Source: Alphaproteobacteria bacterium
GTDB lineage: Bacteria; Pseudomonadota; Alphaproteobacteria; Rickettsiales; SXRF01
Assembly: GCA_025362975.1 (NCBI GenBank)
Contig: JANYES010000004.1
Location: forward strand, 142,390-206,389
Direction: 5' to 3'
Length of the DNA stretch: 64,000 nucleotides
Each line of letters begins with the position of its first letter. The first letter of the stretch is position 1. The notes under the pieces are model-generated. The model made no database searches, was not told the DNA's origin, and saw nothing but the letters and a program-made list of their open reading frames with translations. Shown piece after piece: positions 18,197 through 26,685 of this stretch. A program made the position numbers and the translations under genes.

Positions 18197-19522
18197 GTGT
18201 ACCAAAAAATGATTCCAAAACAAAACCCTATTTTGTCACCCAGCGCGCGCATCTGCGCCCTCGGCGCTCTGGTGCAAAGCATTGATAAACAAAAGCCTCT
18301 CGATTCGGCGTGGACCTCGGACCGCCATTTCACCTCGCTCAGCCCATCTGACCGCGCCTTTGCGCAGATGCTCGCCAAAACCGCGCTCCGCCGCCTAGGC
18401 CAGATCGACGATATCCTCAACCGCTTCTTAGAACGCCCCCTGGCCGCCAGCGCCTCGCGCATCATGCACACGCTGCGCCTCGGCGTCGTCCAGCTCGTCT
18501 GGCTCGACACCCCGCCGCATGCCGCCGTCCACAGCGCCGTCGAAATGACCAAACAGTTAAAAATGGAAAAATTCGGTGGCCTCGTAAACGCCGTCCTTAA
18601 AAAAGTTTCCACCGAGGGCAAAGCCATCGCCGAACAACAGGACGCTGCCAAGCTCAACACCCCCGACTGGCTCTGGGACACATGGGTCAAAGCCTACGGC
18701 ATGGAAACCACCCGCCTCATGGCCGAAGCCCATCTCAAAGAACCCCCGCTCGACATCTCCGTCAAAAGCGACCCGAATTTCTGGGCCGAACAGCTCGGCG
18801 GCGTGGCTCTGCCCATCCCCGGCTCCGTCCGTCTGCGCGACACCCGCAACATTACTCAGCTTAAAGGCTTCGCCGAAGGCTTCTGGTGGGTTCAGGACTT
18901 AGCCGCCACCATCCCCGCCCGCCTTCTAGGCGACGTCCGCGAAAAACGCGTCATCGATTTGTGCGCTGCACCAGGCGGCAAAACCGCACAGCTCGCCGCT
19001 GGCGGCGCCAAGGTGTCCGCCGTAGACGTGTCCAAAGAGCGCATCGCCATGCTCAAAACCAACGTCCACCGCTTAAAACTCCAAGCCGACTACGTCACCA
19101 CCGATGCTTCCAAATGGCTGCCCGCCTTCGCCCCGGACGCCATCTTACTCGACGCCCCCTGCTCGGCCACGGGTACGCTGCGCCGCCACCCAGACGTCGC
19201 ATGGCACCGCCAGCCCGCCGACATCACCCGTCTCATCGCCACCCAAGCCAAGATGCTACGCCACGCCTTCGAAATACTAAAACCCGGCGGCATCCTCGTA
19301 TACTCCACCTGCTCCCTTCAGCCCGAAGAAGGCGAAGACCAGATCACCTCCTTCCTCGCCGACGTCAAAACCGCCACCCTCATCCCCGTCGACCCCGCCA
19401 TCATCGGCGGTTTGACCGAATGCATCACCCTTCGCGGCGAAGTCCGCACCCTCCCATGCTTCCTGCCCGAGCTGGACGGCATGGACGGGTTTTTTGCAGC
19501 CATTATCAGCAAAAAAGCCTGA
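18197..19522 (+). CDS. rsmB: 16S rRNA (cytosine-967-C5)-methyltransferase
   Basis: The 441-aa enzyme has an N-terminal NusB-like RNA-binding domain (about residues 1-150) and a C-terminal SAM-dependent m5C domain. DLCAAPGGKTAQL is the SAM motif I, and DAPCSATGTLRRHPD carries the motif IV cysteine that releases product. YSTCSLQPEE carries the catalytic motif VI cysteine. The GTG at 18197 or the ATG four codons later could start it. Codon use is C-rich at third positions, like that of the following rpe and valS. The gene lies 36 bp before rpe. Confidence 0.95.
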   Translation: MYQKMIPKQNPILSPSARICALGALVQSIDKQKPLDSAWTSDRHFTSLSPSDRAFAQMLAKTALRRLGQIDDILNRFLERPLAASASRIMHTLRLGVVQLVWLDTPPHAAVHSAVEMTKQLKMEKFGGLVNAVLKKVSTEGKAIAEQQDAAKLNTPDWLWDTWVKAYGMETTRLMAEAHLKEPPLDISVKSDPNFWAEQLGGVALPIPGSVRLRDTRNITQLKGFAEGFWWVQDLAATIPARLLGDVREKRVIDLCAAPGGKTAQLAAGGAKVSAVDVSKERIAMLKTNVHRLKLQADYVTTDASKWLPAFAPDAILLDAPCSATGTLRRHPDVAWHRQPADITRLIATQAKMLRHAFEILKPGGILVYSTCSLQPEEGEDQITSFLADVKTATLIPVDPAIIGGLTECITLRGEVRTLPCFLPELDGMDGFFAAIISKKA

Positions 19523-19558
19523 TTCTTCGATTGCCAAAGGAGCGGCAATTGATATCAT

Positions 19559-20233
19559 ATGCCCATGAGCAAAGTAAAAATCGCCCCATCCATCCTCTCA
19601 GCCGACTTTTCGTGGCTGGGCAATGAAGTCTCCGCCATTACCAAAGCCGGTGCCGACTACCTGCACATCGACGTCATGGACGGCCATTTCGTGCCTAACC
19701 TCACCTTCGGCCCGGCGGTCATCAGCTCCATCAAGCGTTTCACCAAAATCCCGTTCGACGTCCACCTCATGATCGAACCCGTCGACCCTTTCATCGAATC
19801 CTACGTAAAAGCTGGCGCCGACATTATCACCGTGCACGTCGAAGCCGTCACCCATCTCGAACGCACCCTCCAGCTTATTAAATCCTTCGGCGTCAAATGC
19901 GGCGTGTCGCTCGTCCCCAGCACCCCGGCGTGGCACCTTGAATATGTGCTTGATATTGTTGACTTAGTCCTTGTCATGACCGTCAACCCCGGCTTCGGCG
20001 GCCAGGCCTTCATCCCCAGTCAGCTCAAGAAAATCCAGCAGGTCCGCGCCATGATTAACAAGGTTGGCCGCCCCATCGAGCTGGAAGTCGACGGCGGCAT
20101 TAACCCCGAAACCGCCAAGCTGTGCATCGCCGCTGGCGCCGACGTACTTGTTGCCGGCAACGCCGTCTTCGGCGGCAACGAGGTCAAGGACTACCCCCAG
20201 CGCATCGCCCTCCTGCGTGGCGACCCGATCTGA
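19559..20233 (+). CDS. rpe: Ribulose-phosphate 3-epimerase
   Basis: This 224-aa TIM-barrel enzyme interconverts ribulose-5-P and xylulose-5-P in the pentose phosphate pathway. [13 protein letters not shown] at the N-terminus, [17 protein letters not shown] (catalytic Asp and metal-binding His), the DVHLMI strand, [13 protein letters not shown] and [11 protein letters not shown] (second catalytic Asp) are all present. Two ATGs lie two codons apart at the start. yacG follows 2 bp after the stop, probably in one transcript with rsmB. Confidence 0.97.
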   Translation: MPMSKVKIAPSILSADFSWLGNEVSAITKAGADYLHIDVMDGHFVPNLTFGPAVISSIKRFTKIPFDVHLMIEPVDPFIESYVKAGADIITVHVEAVTHLERTLQLIKSFGVKCGVSLVPSTPAWHLEYVLDIVDLVLVMTVNPGFGGQAFIPSQLKKIQQVRAMINKVGRPIELEVDGGINPETAKLCIAAGADVLVAGNAVFGGNEVKDYPQRIALLRGDPI

Positions 20234-20235
20234 GC

Positions 20236-20406
20236 ATGACCTGCCCGATCTGCAATAAACCCACCGTCGAGGCTTACAAGCCGTTCTGCTCCAAACGCTG
20301 CACCGATGTCGATCTCGCCCGCTGGTTCAATGAAGCCTATTCCGCCCCCGTCATCGAAATAGACGACGAGCCCGACGAAGAACCGTCCCCCGCCAACGAC
20401 AACTAA
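20236..20406 (+). CDS. yacG: DNA gyrase inhibitor YacG-type zinc protein
   Basis: This 56-aa protein begins MTCPICNKPT and continues to PFCSKRCTDVDLARWFNE, which supplies the four zinc-binding cysteines of YacG (C-x2-C...C-x3-C). The acidic Glu/Asp-Pro tail is typical of the alphaproteobacterial form. In E. coli YacG binds GyrB and blocks DNA binding. The ATG is 2 bp after the rpe stop. In related bacteria it is often next to other small housekeeping genes. Confidence 0.92.
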   Translation: MTCPICNKPTVEAYKPFCSKRCTDVDLARWFNEAYSAPVIEIDDEPDEEPSPANDN

Positions 20407-20504
20407 CCCTGCCGTGTTAATAATCATAAAAACACTTGCAAAAAGATAGGGTTAGCATACAAATAATGCCTCATCAAACCACTCACTTGGCATAACCCAT
20501 TGAT

Positions 20505-23459
20505 ATGAAACAGCTCCCCAAAAACTACGATCATCAAGCCCGCGAATCATTCTGGCAGCAACACTGGGTCGACACCACTGTCCACCACTTCAAAGACGAT
20601 CTCCCCCGCGACCAGACCTTCGTCCTCGACACCCCACCCCCGACCGTATCGGGCGTCCTGCATATGGGCCATATCTTTAGTTATACACAGGCTGACTTCG
20701 TCGCCCGCTATCAGCGCATGTCCGGCAAGGACGTCTTCTACCCGATGGGCTTCGACGACAACGGCCTACCGACCGAACGTCTCGTCGAGAAAATTAAGGG
20801 CGTGCGCGGCTCAGCCATGCCCCGCGCCGACTTCGTCGCCCTATGCCGTGAAGTGGTGAAAGAGGCCGAGGATGAATTCAGGCGATTGTTTAAGAGCGCC
20901 GCCTTAAGTGTTGATTGGCGTCAAGAATACCAAACCATCAGCGATCAATCTCGCCAACTTTCGCAAGCCTCCTTCGTTGACCTCCTGAAAAAGAACGAAG
21001 CCTACCGCGACTTTCGCCCCACCTACTGGGACTGGGTCGACCAAACCGCCATCGCCCAAGCCGAGACCGAAGAAAAAGAACTGCAAGGCGTGCAAATAAC
21101 CATACCTTTCGGCATCATGGATGCCACTCAGTGGTCCAACTCATTCCCCCGCCCAGACTTTAAGTCACTCACCCAAGTCCACGTCATGACCACCCGCCCC
21201 GAGCTACTTGGTGCCTGCGTGGCCCTGATGTGCCACCCGGACGACAAGGACCAGTTCACCGGTAAGGTTGCCGTCAGCCCACTCTTTAACGTCGTGCTGC
21301 CCATCTGCTTCGATGAGAAGGTCGATAAGGAAAAAGGCACTGGGTTTGTGATGTGCTGCTCGTGGGGTGACGACACCGACAAGGAGTGGATTGCTAAATA
21401 CAACCTCGCATGGCGTCCGCTCATCGGATTGGATGGCCGTTTACGGGTAGAGAACCAAGAGGGGGGCATCGCCTTCCGCGCTGGCAGAGATGGCGAAAGC
21501 GGCAAAGCCACCTCTCCGCTCACTAGCGCTAATTGCTTCGACATTACAAAAGCTAAAGAGATCTTCGCCCTAATAGAGGGGGCCAAGCTCATCCGCGATA
21601 TCAAGAACGAAAACAGTGCCAAAGGACGCGTCATCAGGCTGCTTGAGGGGGCTTCACTTCTGGTCCCCACCGGCGATAAACTCGAAACAGTTATCCCCAA
21701 ACTCCAGATGGTCAAATGCGCTGAGCGCTCCGGCACCCCCATTGAAATCATTCCAACCTTCCAGTGGTTCATCCGCATTGTCGATAAAAAGGAACAACTC
21801 CTTGCAAAAGGAGTAGAATGTACGTGGTATCCCGAATACATGCGCATCCGCCTGAACCAGTGGATCGAGGGCCTGAAGGAAGATTGGTGCATTTCGCGCC
21901 AGCGCTTCTTCGGCGTACCGTTCCCTGTGTGGTATTTAAGAAAAGTTGGCGATTCTGACCCAAATAATTGGCAAGCAGTCAGTGCTAATTTTGCGCAACT
22001 ACCTGTTGATCCAACTATTGATTTACCTAAGGGTATTATACCAATTGAAGGTAACGTTAACTTTGGCGATATAGCTGGGCGAGCTTGTGTCGCAATAGAG
22101 GATGTTTATAATATTAAAGGTGAATTGGCATTTAAAGGCGATAATCAGTCGCATATCGATGTAATTGCAGATATCGACGTCCTCGACACATGGGCCACCT
22201 CTTCCATCAGCCCGCAGCTGAATTCTCGTGGTATTTGTAAGGACTTCGCCGTCGATCCTAAACGACATGCTAAACTCTTCCCAGCCGATCTGCGCCCTCA
22301 GGCCCACGAGATCATCCGCACATGGGCGTTCTACACCATCGTAAAGGCCCATCTGCACCAGAACACCATCCCGTGGAAGAACGTAATGATTTCGGGTTGG
22401 TGCCTCGCCGCCGATAAGTCAAAAATGAGCAAATCCAAAGGCAACGTCATCACTCCTGTGGCATTGATTGAGGAAAAGGGCTCCGATGCCGTTCGCTACT
22501 GGGCGTCCACTTCGCGACTTGGCACCGATACTGCATTTTCTGAAGACCTTCTGAAAATAGGTCGCAAACTGGTCACAAAGCTCTGGAACGCCACCGCCTT
22601 TGCCGCCATCAACCTCGATAAAATGACCGGAAAACCGACCACGGCCCAACAGGATTTTGTGAGCGGAATCATTTCGCAGCCCCTCGATTTGTGGGTTCTC
22701 TCCCGTCTCAAGCGCTGCATTAGCATCGCCACGAAAAACTTTGAATCCTTTGAATATTGCGACGCTCGCGTCGCCATCGAAGACTTCTTCTGGAACGACT
22801 TCTGCGACAATTATCTAGAACTCGTCAAAGCCCGCGCTTACGGCGAGACCAAGGGTGACCAGCAATCGGCCCTCTACACCATATATCACTGCTTGGAGAC
22901 CCTCTTGAGGCTGTTCGCTCCCTTCGTCCCCCACATCACTGAAGAACTCTATAGCCATATCTTCGATGACCGCTATGAGTTGGCTGGCTCAGTCCACGCC
23001 CGCGGCACATGGCCCAGGGAAACGGACTATCCTTATGACGCCACCGCCGAGCTGGCCGGTATGGCAGCCGTGGATGTGCTTAATGTCATTCGCAAGGTGA
23101 AGTCCGAATCCAACGTGTCAATCAAAACGCCGGTGCGCATGGTCGAGGTATCGGCCAAGGGCAAGGAAGCCACGTGGACACACTTAAAATCCATTCTCGA
23201 AGACCTCAAAGCCGCTGGCACCGCCGATAACGTTACGGAAGTTCCAGCCGGTTCGCTGGACCATACGACCGACCGGGGCTGGTTCGACGTAAGGGTTATC
23301 TTAACCAAGATCGAAGAACATAAACGTAACGCCGACCAGGCGGATCACCAGAAGCTCGAGGGCAAGGTGGTTCACGGGCCGGGCGCGCCGGATTTGTCCA
23401 AGCATGTGGTCAAAGTTCAGTTGAACGACTTAAAGGAATCGCTGACGCGCCAGAAATAA
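20505..23459 (+). CDS. valS: Valyl-tRNA synthetase, archaeal/Rickettsia type
   Basis: This 984-aa class I synthetase charges tRNA-Val. The HIGH motif reads LHMGH within TPPPTVSGVLHMGHIFSYTQ, and KMSKS lies in DKSKMSKSKGN near residue 645. The stretch KDVFYPMGFDDNGLPTERL is characteristic of archaeal and rickettsial ValRS; ordinary bacterial ValRS has a PGTDHAGIATQ-type sequence here. DTWATSSISPQLNS follows the same pattern. The editing domain lies at about 190-430 and the anticodon-binding domain is C-terminal. A stretch at about 21945-22175 is visibly more AT-rich, with different codon choice, and encodes an unusually long loop before DTWATSS. Confidence 0.96.
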   Translation: MKQLPKNYDHQARESFWQQHWVDTTVHHFKDDLPRDQTFVLDTPPPTVSGVLHMGHIFSYTQADFVARYQRMSGKDVFYPMGFDDNGLPTERLVEKIKGVRGSAMPRADFVALCREVVKEAEDEFRRLFKSAALSVDWRQEYQTISDQSRQLSQASFVDLLKKNEAYRDFRPTYWDWVDQTAIAQAETEEKELQGVQITIPFGIMDATQWSNSFPRPDFKSLTQVHVMTTRPELLGACVALMCHPDDKDQFTGKVAVSPLFNVVLPICFDEKVDKEKGTGFVMCCSWGDDTDKEWIAKYNLAWRPLIGLDGRLRVENQEGGIAFRAGRDGESGKATSPLTSANCFDITKAKEIFALIEGAKLIRDIKNENSAKGRVIRLLEGASLLVPTGDKLETVIPKLQMVKCAERSGTPIEIIPTFQWFIRIVDKKEQLLAKGVECTWYPEYMRIRLNQWIEGLKEDWCISRQRFFGVPFPVWYLRKVGDSDPNNWQAVSANFAQLPVDPTIDLPKGIIPIEGNVNFGDIAGRACVAIEDVYNIKGELAFKGDNQSHIDVIADIDVLDTWATSSISPQLNSRGICKDFAVDPKRHAKLFPADLRPQAHEIIRTWAFYTIVKAHLHQNTIPWKNVMISGWCLAADKSKMSKSKGNVITPVALIEEKGSDAVRYWASTSRLGTDTAFSEDLLKIGRKLVTKLWNATAFAAINLDKMTGKPTTAQQDFVSGIISQPLDLWVLSRLKRCISIATKNFESFEYCDARVAIEDFFWNDFCDNYLELVKARAYGETKGDQQSALYTIYHCLETLLRLFAPFVPHITEELYSHIFDDRYELAGSVHARGTWPRETDYPYDATAELAGMAAVDVLNVIRKVKSESNVSIKTPVRMVEVSAKGKEATWTHLKSILEDLKAAGTADNVTEVPAGSLDHTTDRGWFDVRVILTKIEEHKRNADQADHQKLEGKVVHGPGAPDLSKHVVKVQLNDLKESLTRQK

Positions 23460-23460
23460 T

Positions 23461-23763
23461 ATGGATAACACCCCAGATAACATGATGGAAAGGCACGCCC
23501 ATTACCGCGCCAAATATGACGCGGCTAAGAAGATCCATGTCTATTTCATCCCCGCTATCGACCAGAACGAAAAGCAGAAAATGTACTTTTACGCCATCGC
23601 CAGCGAGATGCTGCATGATGAAATGCTGCGCTCGCTTAAGGTGGGGGTGATTCCGCATTTCGCGGTGGTGGTGGACAAGGGCGTGGGCGAGCCGACGCCG
23701 GAGACCAAAGCCAAAATTAAAGCCTATTACGGCTTCGACCACGATCATTACGCGAACGCCTAG
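23461..23763 (+). CDS. Conserved-looking hypothetical protein, 100 aa
   Basis: The gene begins one base after the valS stop codon, so it is probably translated from the same mRNA. The acidic/basic mixed 100-aa product has no signal peptide or membrane segment. Notable parts are KKIHVYFIPAIDQNEKQKMYFYAIASEMLHDEMLRSLK and a His/Asp-rich end (YGFDHDHYANA). I do not recognise a family. Close coupling to valS suggests co-expression only. It overlaps the convergent MFS gene by 4 bp. Confidence 0.7.
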   Translation: MDNTPDNMMERHAHYRAKYDAAKKIHVYFIPAIDQNEKQKMYFYAIASEMLHDEMLRSLKVGVIPHFAVVVDKGVGEPTPETKAKIKAYYGFDHDHYANA

Positions 23764-24971
23764 TGGGCGATGCCCCGCTTCACGAGGGCTTCAATCCGAA
23801 ACATCACAACCGTAGACAGCCCAAACGCCGCGATGGCCAGCAGCGCCACCGTATCCATACCCGCGAGCCGGCGGTCGGGGGTTTCATAGAGCAGGAACGT
23901 GGCCACCAGCGCGCCAGCGCCACTCATCATATTCTGGGTCGCCGATACCAGCGACATGAACCCGGCCCGTTCATTGGGCCTCGGGATTTTGGAAACAAGG
24001 GCGTTGACAGTGATGTTGCGCGTAGACATGCAGACCATGAACAGGACGAACACGAGCAGCACGGGCACCATCCGCGTCTGCACATAGAAACCGAGGAAGA
24101 CGACAATGCCAAGCAGGATCGTCGCCCACATTGAGGTGATGGCCGACCCGGCGCGGTCCACGATTTTACCCGCGATGCGCATGGAAAACAACGTCGCCAC
24201 ACCGCCGGAGCCGTAAAGCAGGCCGAGCCACTCGCGGGGGTAGCCCATGTTCTGCTGTACATGGGCGGAGATGTTGGGAATCAGCAGGAAGGAGCCGAAC
24301 ATGCCGAACACGGTCATCAGCAGCGCCAGCGGTGCCGCCTTGTTATGGGCGAGGCTGGCAAATAGCGATTCGGTGGCGATGCCGTTGTCGAGGTGGTGGC
24401 GCATGTGCGGCAGAAGCGCGAAAATGGCAATCAGGGTGGATGCGGCCATCAGCGAAATAACGATGAACGGAGACCACAGGCCGAAATGGCGGGCGATCTC
24501 AAGCCCAAGGGGAACGCCCACGATAGAAGCAATGGAAAATGACCCGAAGACTTTGCCTATTGCCTCGCCCCGGCGCTGGGGCGGAAACACGTCGGCGATA
24601 ATGGCTAGCGACGTGGACACCATCGTGCCTGCGAACATGCCGGTGACGGCGCGGATGGCGATGAGCTGCGTGAGGCTGGTGGCGAAGACCATCGACAGCG
24701 TGGTCAGCGTCAGCCCGCAAAGGTTCACCAGCAGCACGCTGCGCCGGTCGAATCGGTCGAGGAATTTAGCTACCGCAATGCCGGTGATGGCTGCCGCCGT
24801 GGAATAGCTGCCGACAATCCATCCGAGGTTGCCGGTGCTGATATGCAGCTTTTCGGCAAAGTCCGGGCCGAGCGGCATGACGATCATGAAATCCCAGATA
24901 TTGATGAACTGCACGCTCGCCATCAGCCATAGGACAAGGCGTTCGAGTTTTGCGGGGGATGGTGTGGACAT
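23760..24971 (-). CDS. Major facilitator superfamily transporter
   Basis: The 403-aa protein has 12 predicted transmembrane helices. The family motif A between helices 2 and 3 is KFLDRFDRRSVLL, and the repeated motif between helices 8 and 9 is GKIVDRAGS. The pattern DFMIVMPLGPDF in helix 1 and the overall length fit the DHA1 drug/sugar-efflux group (AraJ/NepI-like). The substrate is unknown. An ATG at 24971 is preferred; the frame stays open to a TTG at 25007, which would add 12 Ser/Thr/Pro-rich residues. Neither has a strong ribosome-binding site. Confidence 0.88.
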   Translation of the reverse strand: MSTPSPAKLERLVLWLMASVQFINIWDFMIVMPLGPDFAEKLHISTGNLGWIVGSYSTAAAITGIAVAKFLDRFDRRSVLLVNLCGLTLTTLSMVFATSLTQLIAIRAVTGMFAGTMVSTSLAIIADVFPPQRRGEAIGKVFGSFSIASIVGVPLGLEIARHFGLWSPFIVISLMAASTLIAIFALLPHMRHHLDNGIATESLFASLAHNKAAPLALLMTVFGMFGSFLLIPNISAHVQQNMGYPREWLGLLYGSGGVATLFSMRIAGKIVDRAGSAITSMWATILLGIVVFLGFYVQTRMVPVLLVFVLFMVCMSTRNITVNALVSKIPRPNERAGFMSLVSATQNMMSGAGALVATFLLYETPDRRLAGMDTVALLAIAAFGLSTVVMFRIEALVKRGIAH

Positions 24972-25028
24972 GGGAGAAGTTTTGGGGGAGCGGGTGGAGG
25001 AAGTCAAGTGTCACACGTTTATACCGTC

Positions 25029-25048
25029 ATCCCCGCGAAGGCGGGGAT
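25029..25048. repeat. REP-like palindrome next to the IS element
   Basis: The 8-bp perfect stem ATCCCCGC/GCGGGGAT with a GAAG loop is preceded by CGTC. This is the widespread short palindromic intergenic repeat of Proteobacteria. It lies 6 bp left of the insertion sequence, upstream of the MFS gene. A looser relative lies at 61623. Confidence 0.6.
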
Positions 25049-25079
25049 CTAATATGGCAACAGTTTTCCGGACACATTG

Positions 25080-25895
25080 TTAAGCGGATATTTGCATGGT
25101 TTCGTATTCCACTGGTGACAGGTAATCGTTAGCGGAATGGGTTCTGATTCTGTTATAGAACACCTCTATATATTCAAAGATCGCATACTTGGCCTCCTCT
25201 CTGGTTTTAAATTTCTGGTGGTGAGTACATTCCGTTTTCATGGTGTGGAAGAAGCTTTCGGCGACGGCGTTATCCCAGCAGTTCCCCTTTCTGCTCATGC
25301 TCTGGAGGATCGCGTGGTCCCTGATGATTTCCCGATGGCTGGCGGATGCATACTGGCTACCGCGGTCAGTATGCCAGATGAGTCCTTCGCCCGGCTTGCG
25401 CTTCCAGAGAGCCATTAAGAGGGCGTTATTGACCAACTGCGCCTGCATGCGGCTATCCATAGACCATCCAACAAGCTGCCTGGAATAAAGGTCAATCACG
25501 ACAGCAAGATATAGCCAGCCTTCATCTGTTGGAATATAGGTTATATCTCCAACCCAGTAGCGGTTTGGCTGCGTAACCGCAAACTGCCGCGCCAATAAGT
25601 TTGGAGAAATACCCAGGGAATGTTTTGAATCCGTCGTCGCCTTAAACTTACGCTTCGTTTTACATTCCATGCCTGCTGCCGCCATCAACTGGCCGATGCG
25701 CTTGCGACCAGCCACCACACCCTGCCGAGCCAGTTTCCTGACTATGCGACGTGTACCGTAGGTGCCGCGCCCCTCGGTGAAAATCACTTTGATCATTTGG
25801 GTCAACTCCTCATTCTGCTTTTCTCTATTCGTTCCAGGATTGCGTAACCATGCATAGTAACTGCTGCGTGATACCTTCATGAAATCGCACATCAC
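25080..25895 (-). CDS. IS3-family transposase OrfB (catalytic part)
   Basis: This 271-aa open frame carries the DDE integrase core: [13 protein letters not shown] (first Asp), [11 protein letters not shown] (second Asp) and [14 protein letters not shown] (Glu), with an N-terminal HTH_21-type segment ([16 protein letters not shown]). The frame actually extends upstream past the ATG to overlap orfA ([23 protein letters not shown]), so the functional product is an OrfAB fusion made by -1 frameshifting, as is known for IS3 elements. All three catalytic residues are present and nothing is truncated. Confidence 0.93.
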   Translation of the reverse strand: MMCDFMKVSRSSYYAWLRNPGTNREKQNEELTQMIKVIFTEGRGTYGTRRIVRKLARQGVVAGRKRIGQLMAAAGMECKTKRKFKATTDSKHSLGISPNLLARQFAVTQPNRYWVGDITYIPTDEGWLYLAVVIDLYSRQLVGWSMDSRMQAQLVNNALLMALWKRKPGEGLIWHTDRGSQYASASHREIIRDHAILQSMSRKGNCWDNAVAESFFHTMKTECTHHQKFKTREEAKYAIFEYIEVFYNRIRTHSANDYLSPVEYETMQISA

Positions 25896-25939
25896 TGAAA
25901 TGGGAAAACCGCCCTCGTTAGCCTGTATCCACGCGTACT

Positions 25940-26233
25940 TTACACCGCTTCCCTCGCAAAGTACGCGGCAGCCTTTTTTAACAGGTCGCGCTCCTGTGTC
26001 ACATGCGCCAGCTCTTTCTTTAATCTTTTGATTTCATCAAAATGATGATCGGTCGTTCGCATGGCGTCACCCTTCGGTTTGGAGTATTTTGATATCCAAG
26101 TATGCAGGGTGTTTTCGTTGACGCCTAATTCTTTGGCAACCTGCGATACTGGGCGACCAGATTCAATCGCCAGTGTTACCGATGATTCCCGAAACTCCGA
26201 TGAATAAACGGTGGATTTTCTTTTCTCAGTCAT
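25940..26233 (-). CDS. IS3-family transposase OrfA (DNA-binding part)
   Basis: The 97-aa product has a helix-turn-helix ([22 protein letters not shown], about residues 28-49) that recognises the inverted repeats, followed by a leucine-zipper-like coiled coil ([22 protein letters not shown]). It ends just after the slippery site with FAREAV. It lies first in the IS reading direction, starting 49 bp inside the right inverted repeat. Confidence 0.93.
   Translation of the reverse strand: MTEKRKSTVYSSEFRESSVTLAIESGRPVSQVAKELGVNENTLHTWISKYSKPKGDAMRTTDHHFDEIKRLKKELAHVTQERDLLKKAAAYFAREAV
25973..25979 (-). other. -1 programmed frameshift site of the IS element
   Basis: On the minus strand this reads A-AAA-AAG in the OrfA frame, near the OrfA stop and within the overlap with the OrfB frame. 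This is the classic slippery heptamer of IS3-family elements. Confidence 0.8.
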
Positions 26234-26301
26234 AATAGCTATTCCTTACCTTTCCTCACCCCATTATTACTTCAGGTGAGTTGTCCGGAATACTGTAGCC
26301 A

Positions 26302-26436
26302 CATCAGGTCTGGGTGGTGGTGGCAGGGAGCGCCTCTGGTAAACATTGGTATCGGCCGGAGGAACTGGTGGCCCTTCCGATGTCGATGGCGGAGCAGAAG
26401 ATTATCAAACTATTAGGAATACCTGCAGCAAAGTAA
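26302..26436 (+). pseudogene. 3' remnant of a gene truncated at the IS right end
   Basis: Directly after the inverted repeat an open frame runs for 44 codons to TAA at 26434-26436. It has protein-like content (GKHWYRPEELVALPMS, then MAEQKIIKLLGIPAAK) and no start codon or ribosome-binding site. The matching 5' part is not found left of the IS, where only a short REP-like palindrome separates it from the MFS gene. Insertion with an adjacent deletion would explain this. The family is not recognised. The remaining 249 bp to the next gene hold the inverted repeat and the putative promoter listed separately. Confidence 0.45.
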
Positions 26437-26472
26437 ACAAAATTAGTAATTCAGAAATAAATACGGATTTGG

Positions 26473-26507
26473 CCATATAAGTAATTGCAATACAGATGCT
26501 TATATGG
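26473..26507. repeat. 9-bp perfect inverted repeat upstream of the 26686 gene
   Basis: CCATATAAG and its exact complement are separated by 17 bp. There is an A run on the + strand after it and no matching T tract for a minus-strand terminator, so it could be an operator or an RNA stem. Confidence 0.3.
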
Positions 26508-26587
26508 AAAAAAAGTAACAATTATAAGTGGTGGCGTCATATCAAACCTCAAACGGCTGATATCGCTAACAATTGCGTAAAAATTAA

Positions 26588-26632
26588 TTGTCACAAAACT
26601 GTCATACAAAGAGACGAAAAACCCTTTAGAAT
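26588..26632 (+). promoter_or_regulatory. PHO-box-like direct repeat with -10 element
   Basis: TTGTCAC-AAAA-CTGTCAT (26588-26605) matches the PhoB box CTGTCAT-AWAW-CTGTCAT at 12 of 14 positions in the two repeats, with correct 4-bp AT-rich spacing. A TAGAAT -10 box follows at 26627-26632, 21 bp after the box, farther than in typical PhoB promoters. The gene it would drive starts at 26686. This is sequence resemblance only. Confidence 0.4.
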
Positions 26633-26685
26633 TAACGAATGCGGATTTAGTTGTGTCCGCGGGGAACAATAAAAAGAGTTAACAA

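Larger units (their letters stand above)
25055..26301 (-). mobile_element. Complete IS3-family insertion sequence, 1247 bp
   Basis: The ends are imperfect 20-bp inverted repeats, 25055-25074 and 26282-26301, matching at 18 of 20 positions and starting TGGC/ending GCCA as IS3 elements do. Inside are orfA and orfB on the minus strand, joined by an A-AAA-AAG slippery heptamer. Both frames look intact, so the copy may be active. I see no 3-4 bp target duplication: the left flank ends ATA and the right flank begins CAT. With a gene remnant directly at the right end, this suggests an adjacent deletion after insertion. Confidence 0.93.

Noticed and set aside
18886-19626. 246-codon Arg/Pro-rich frame overlapping rsmB
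   Set aside because: Same-strand shadow of rsmB in another frame; extreme Arg/His/Pro content is a C-rich codon artefact.
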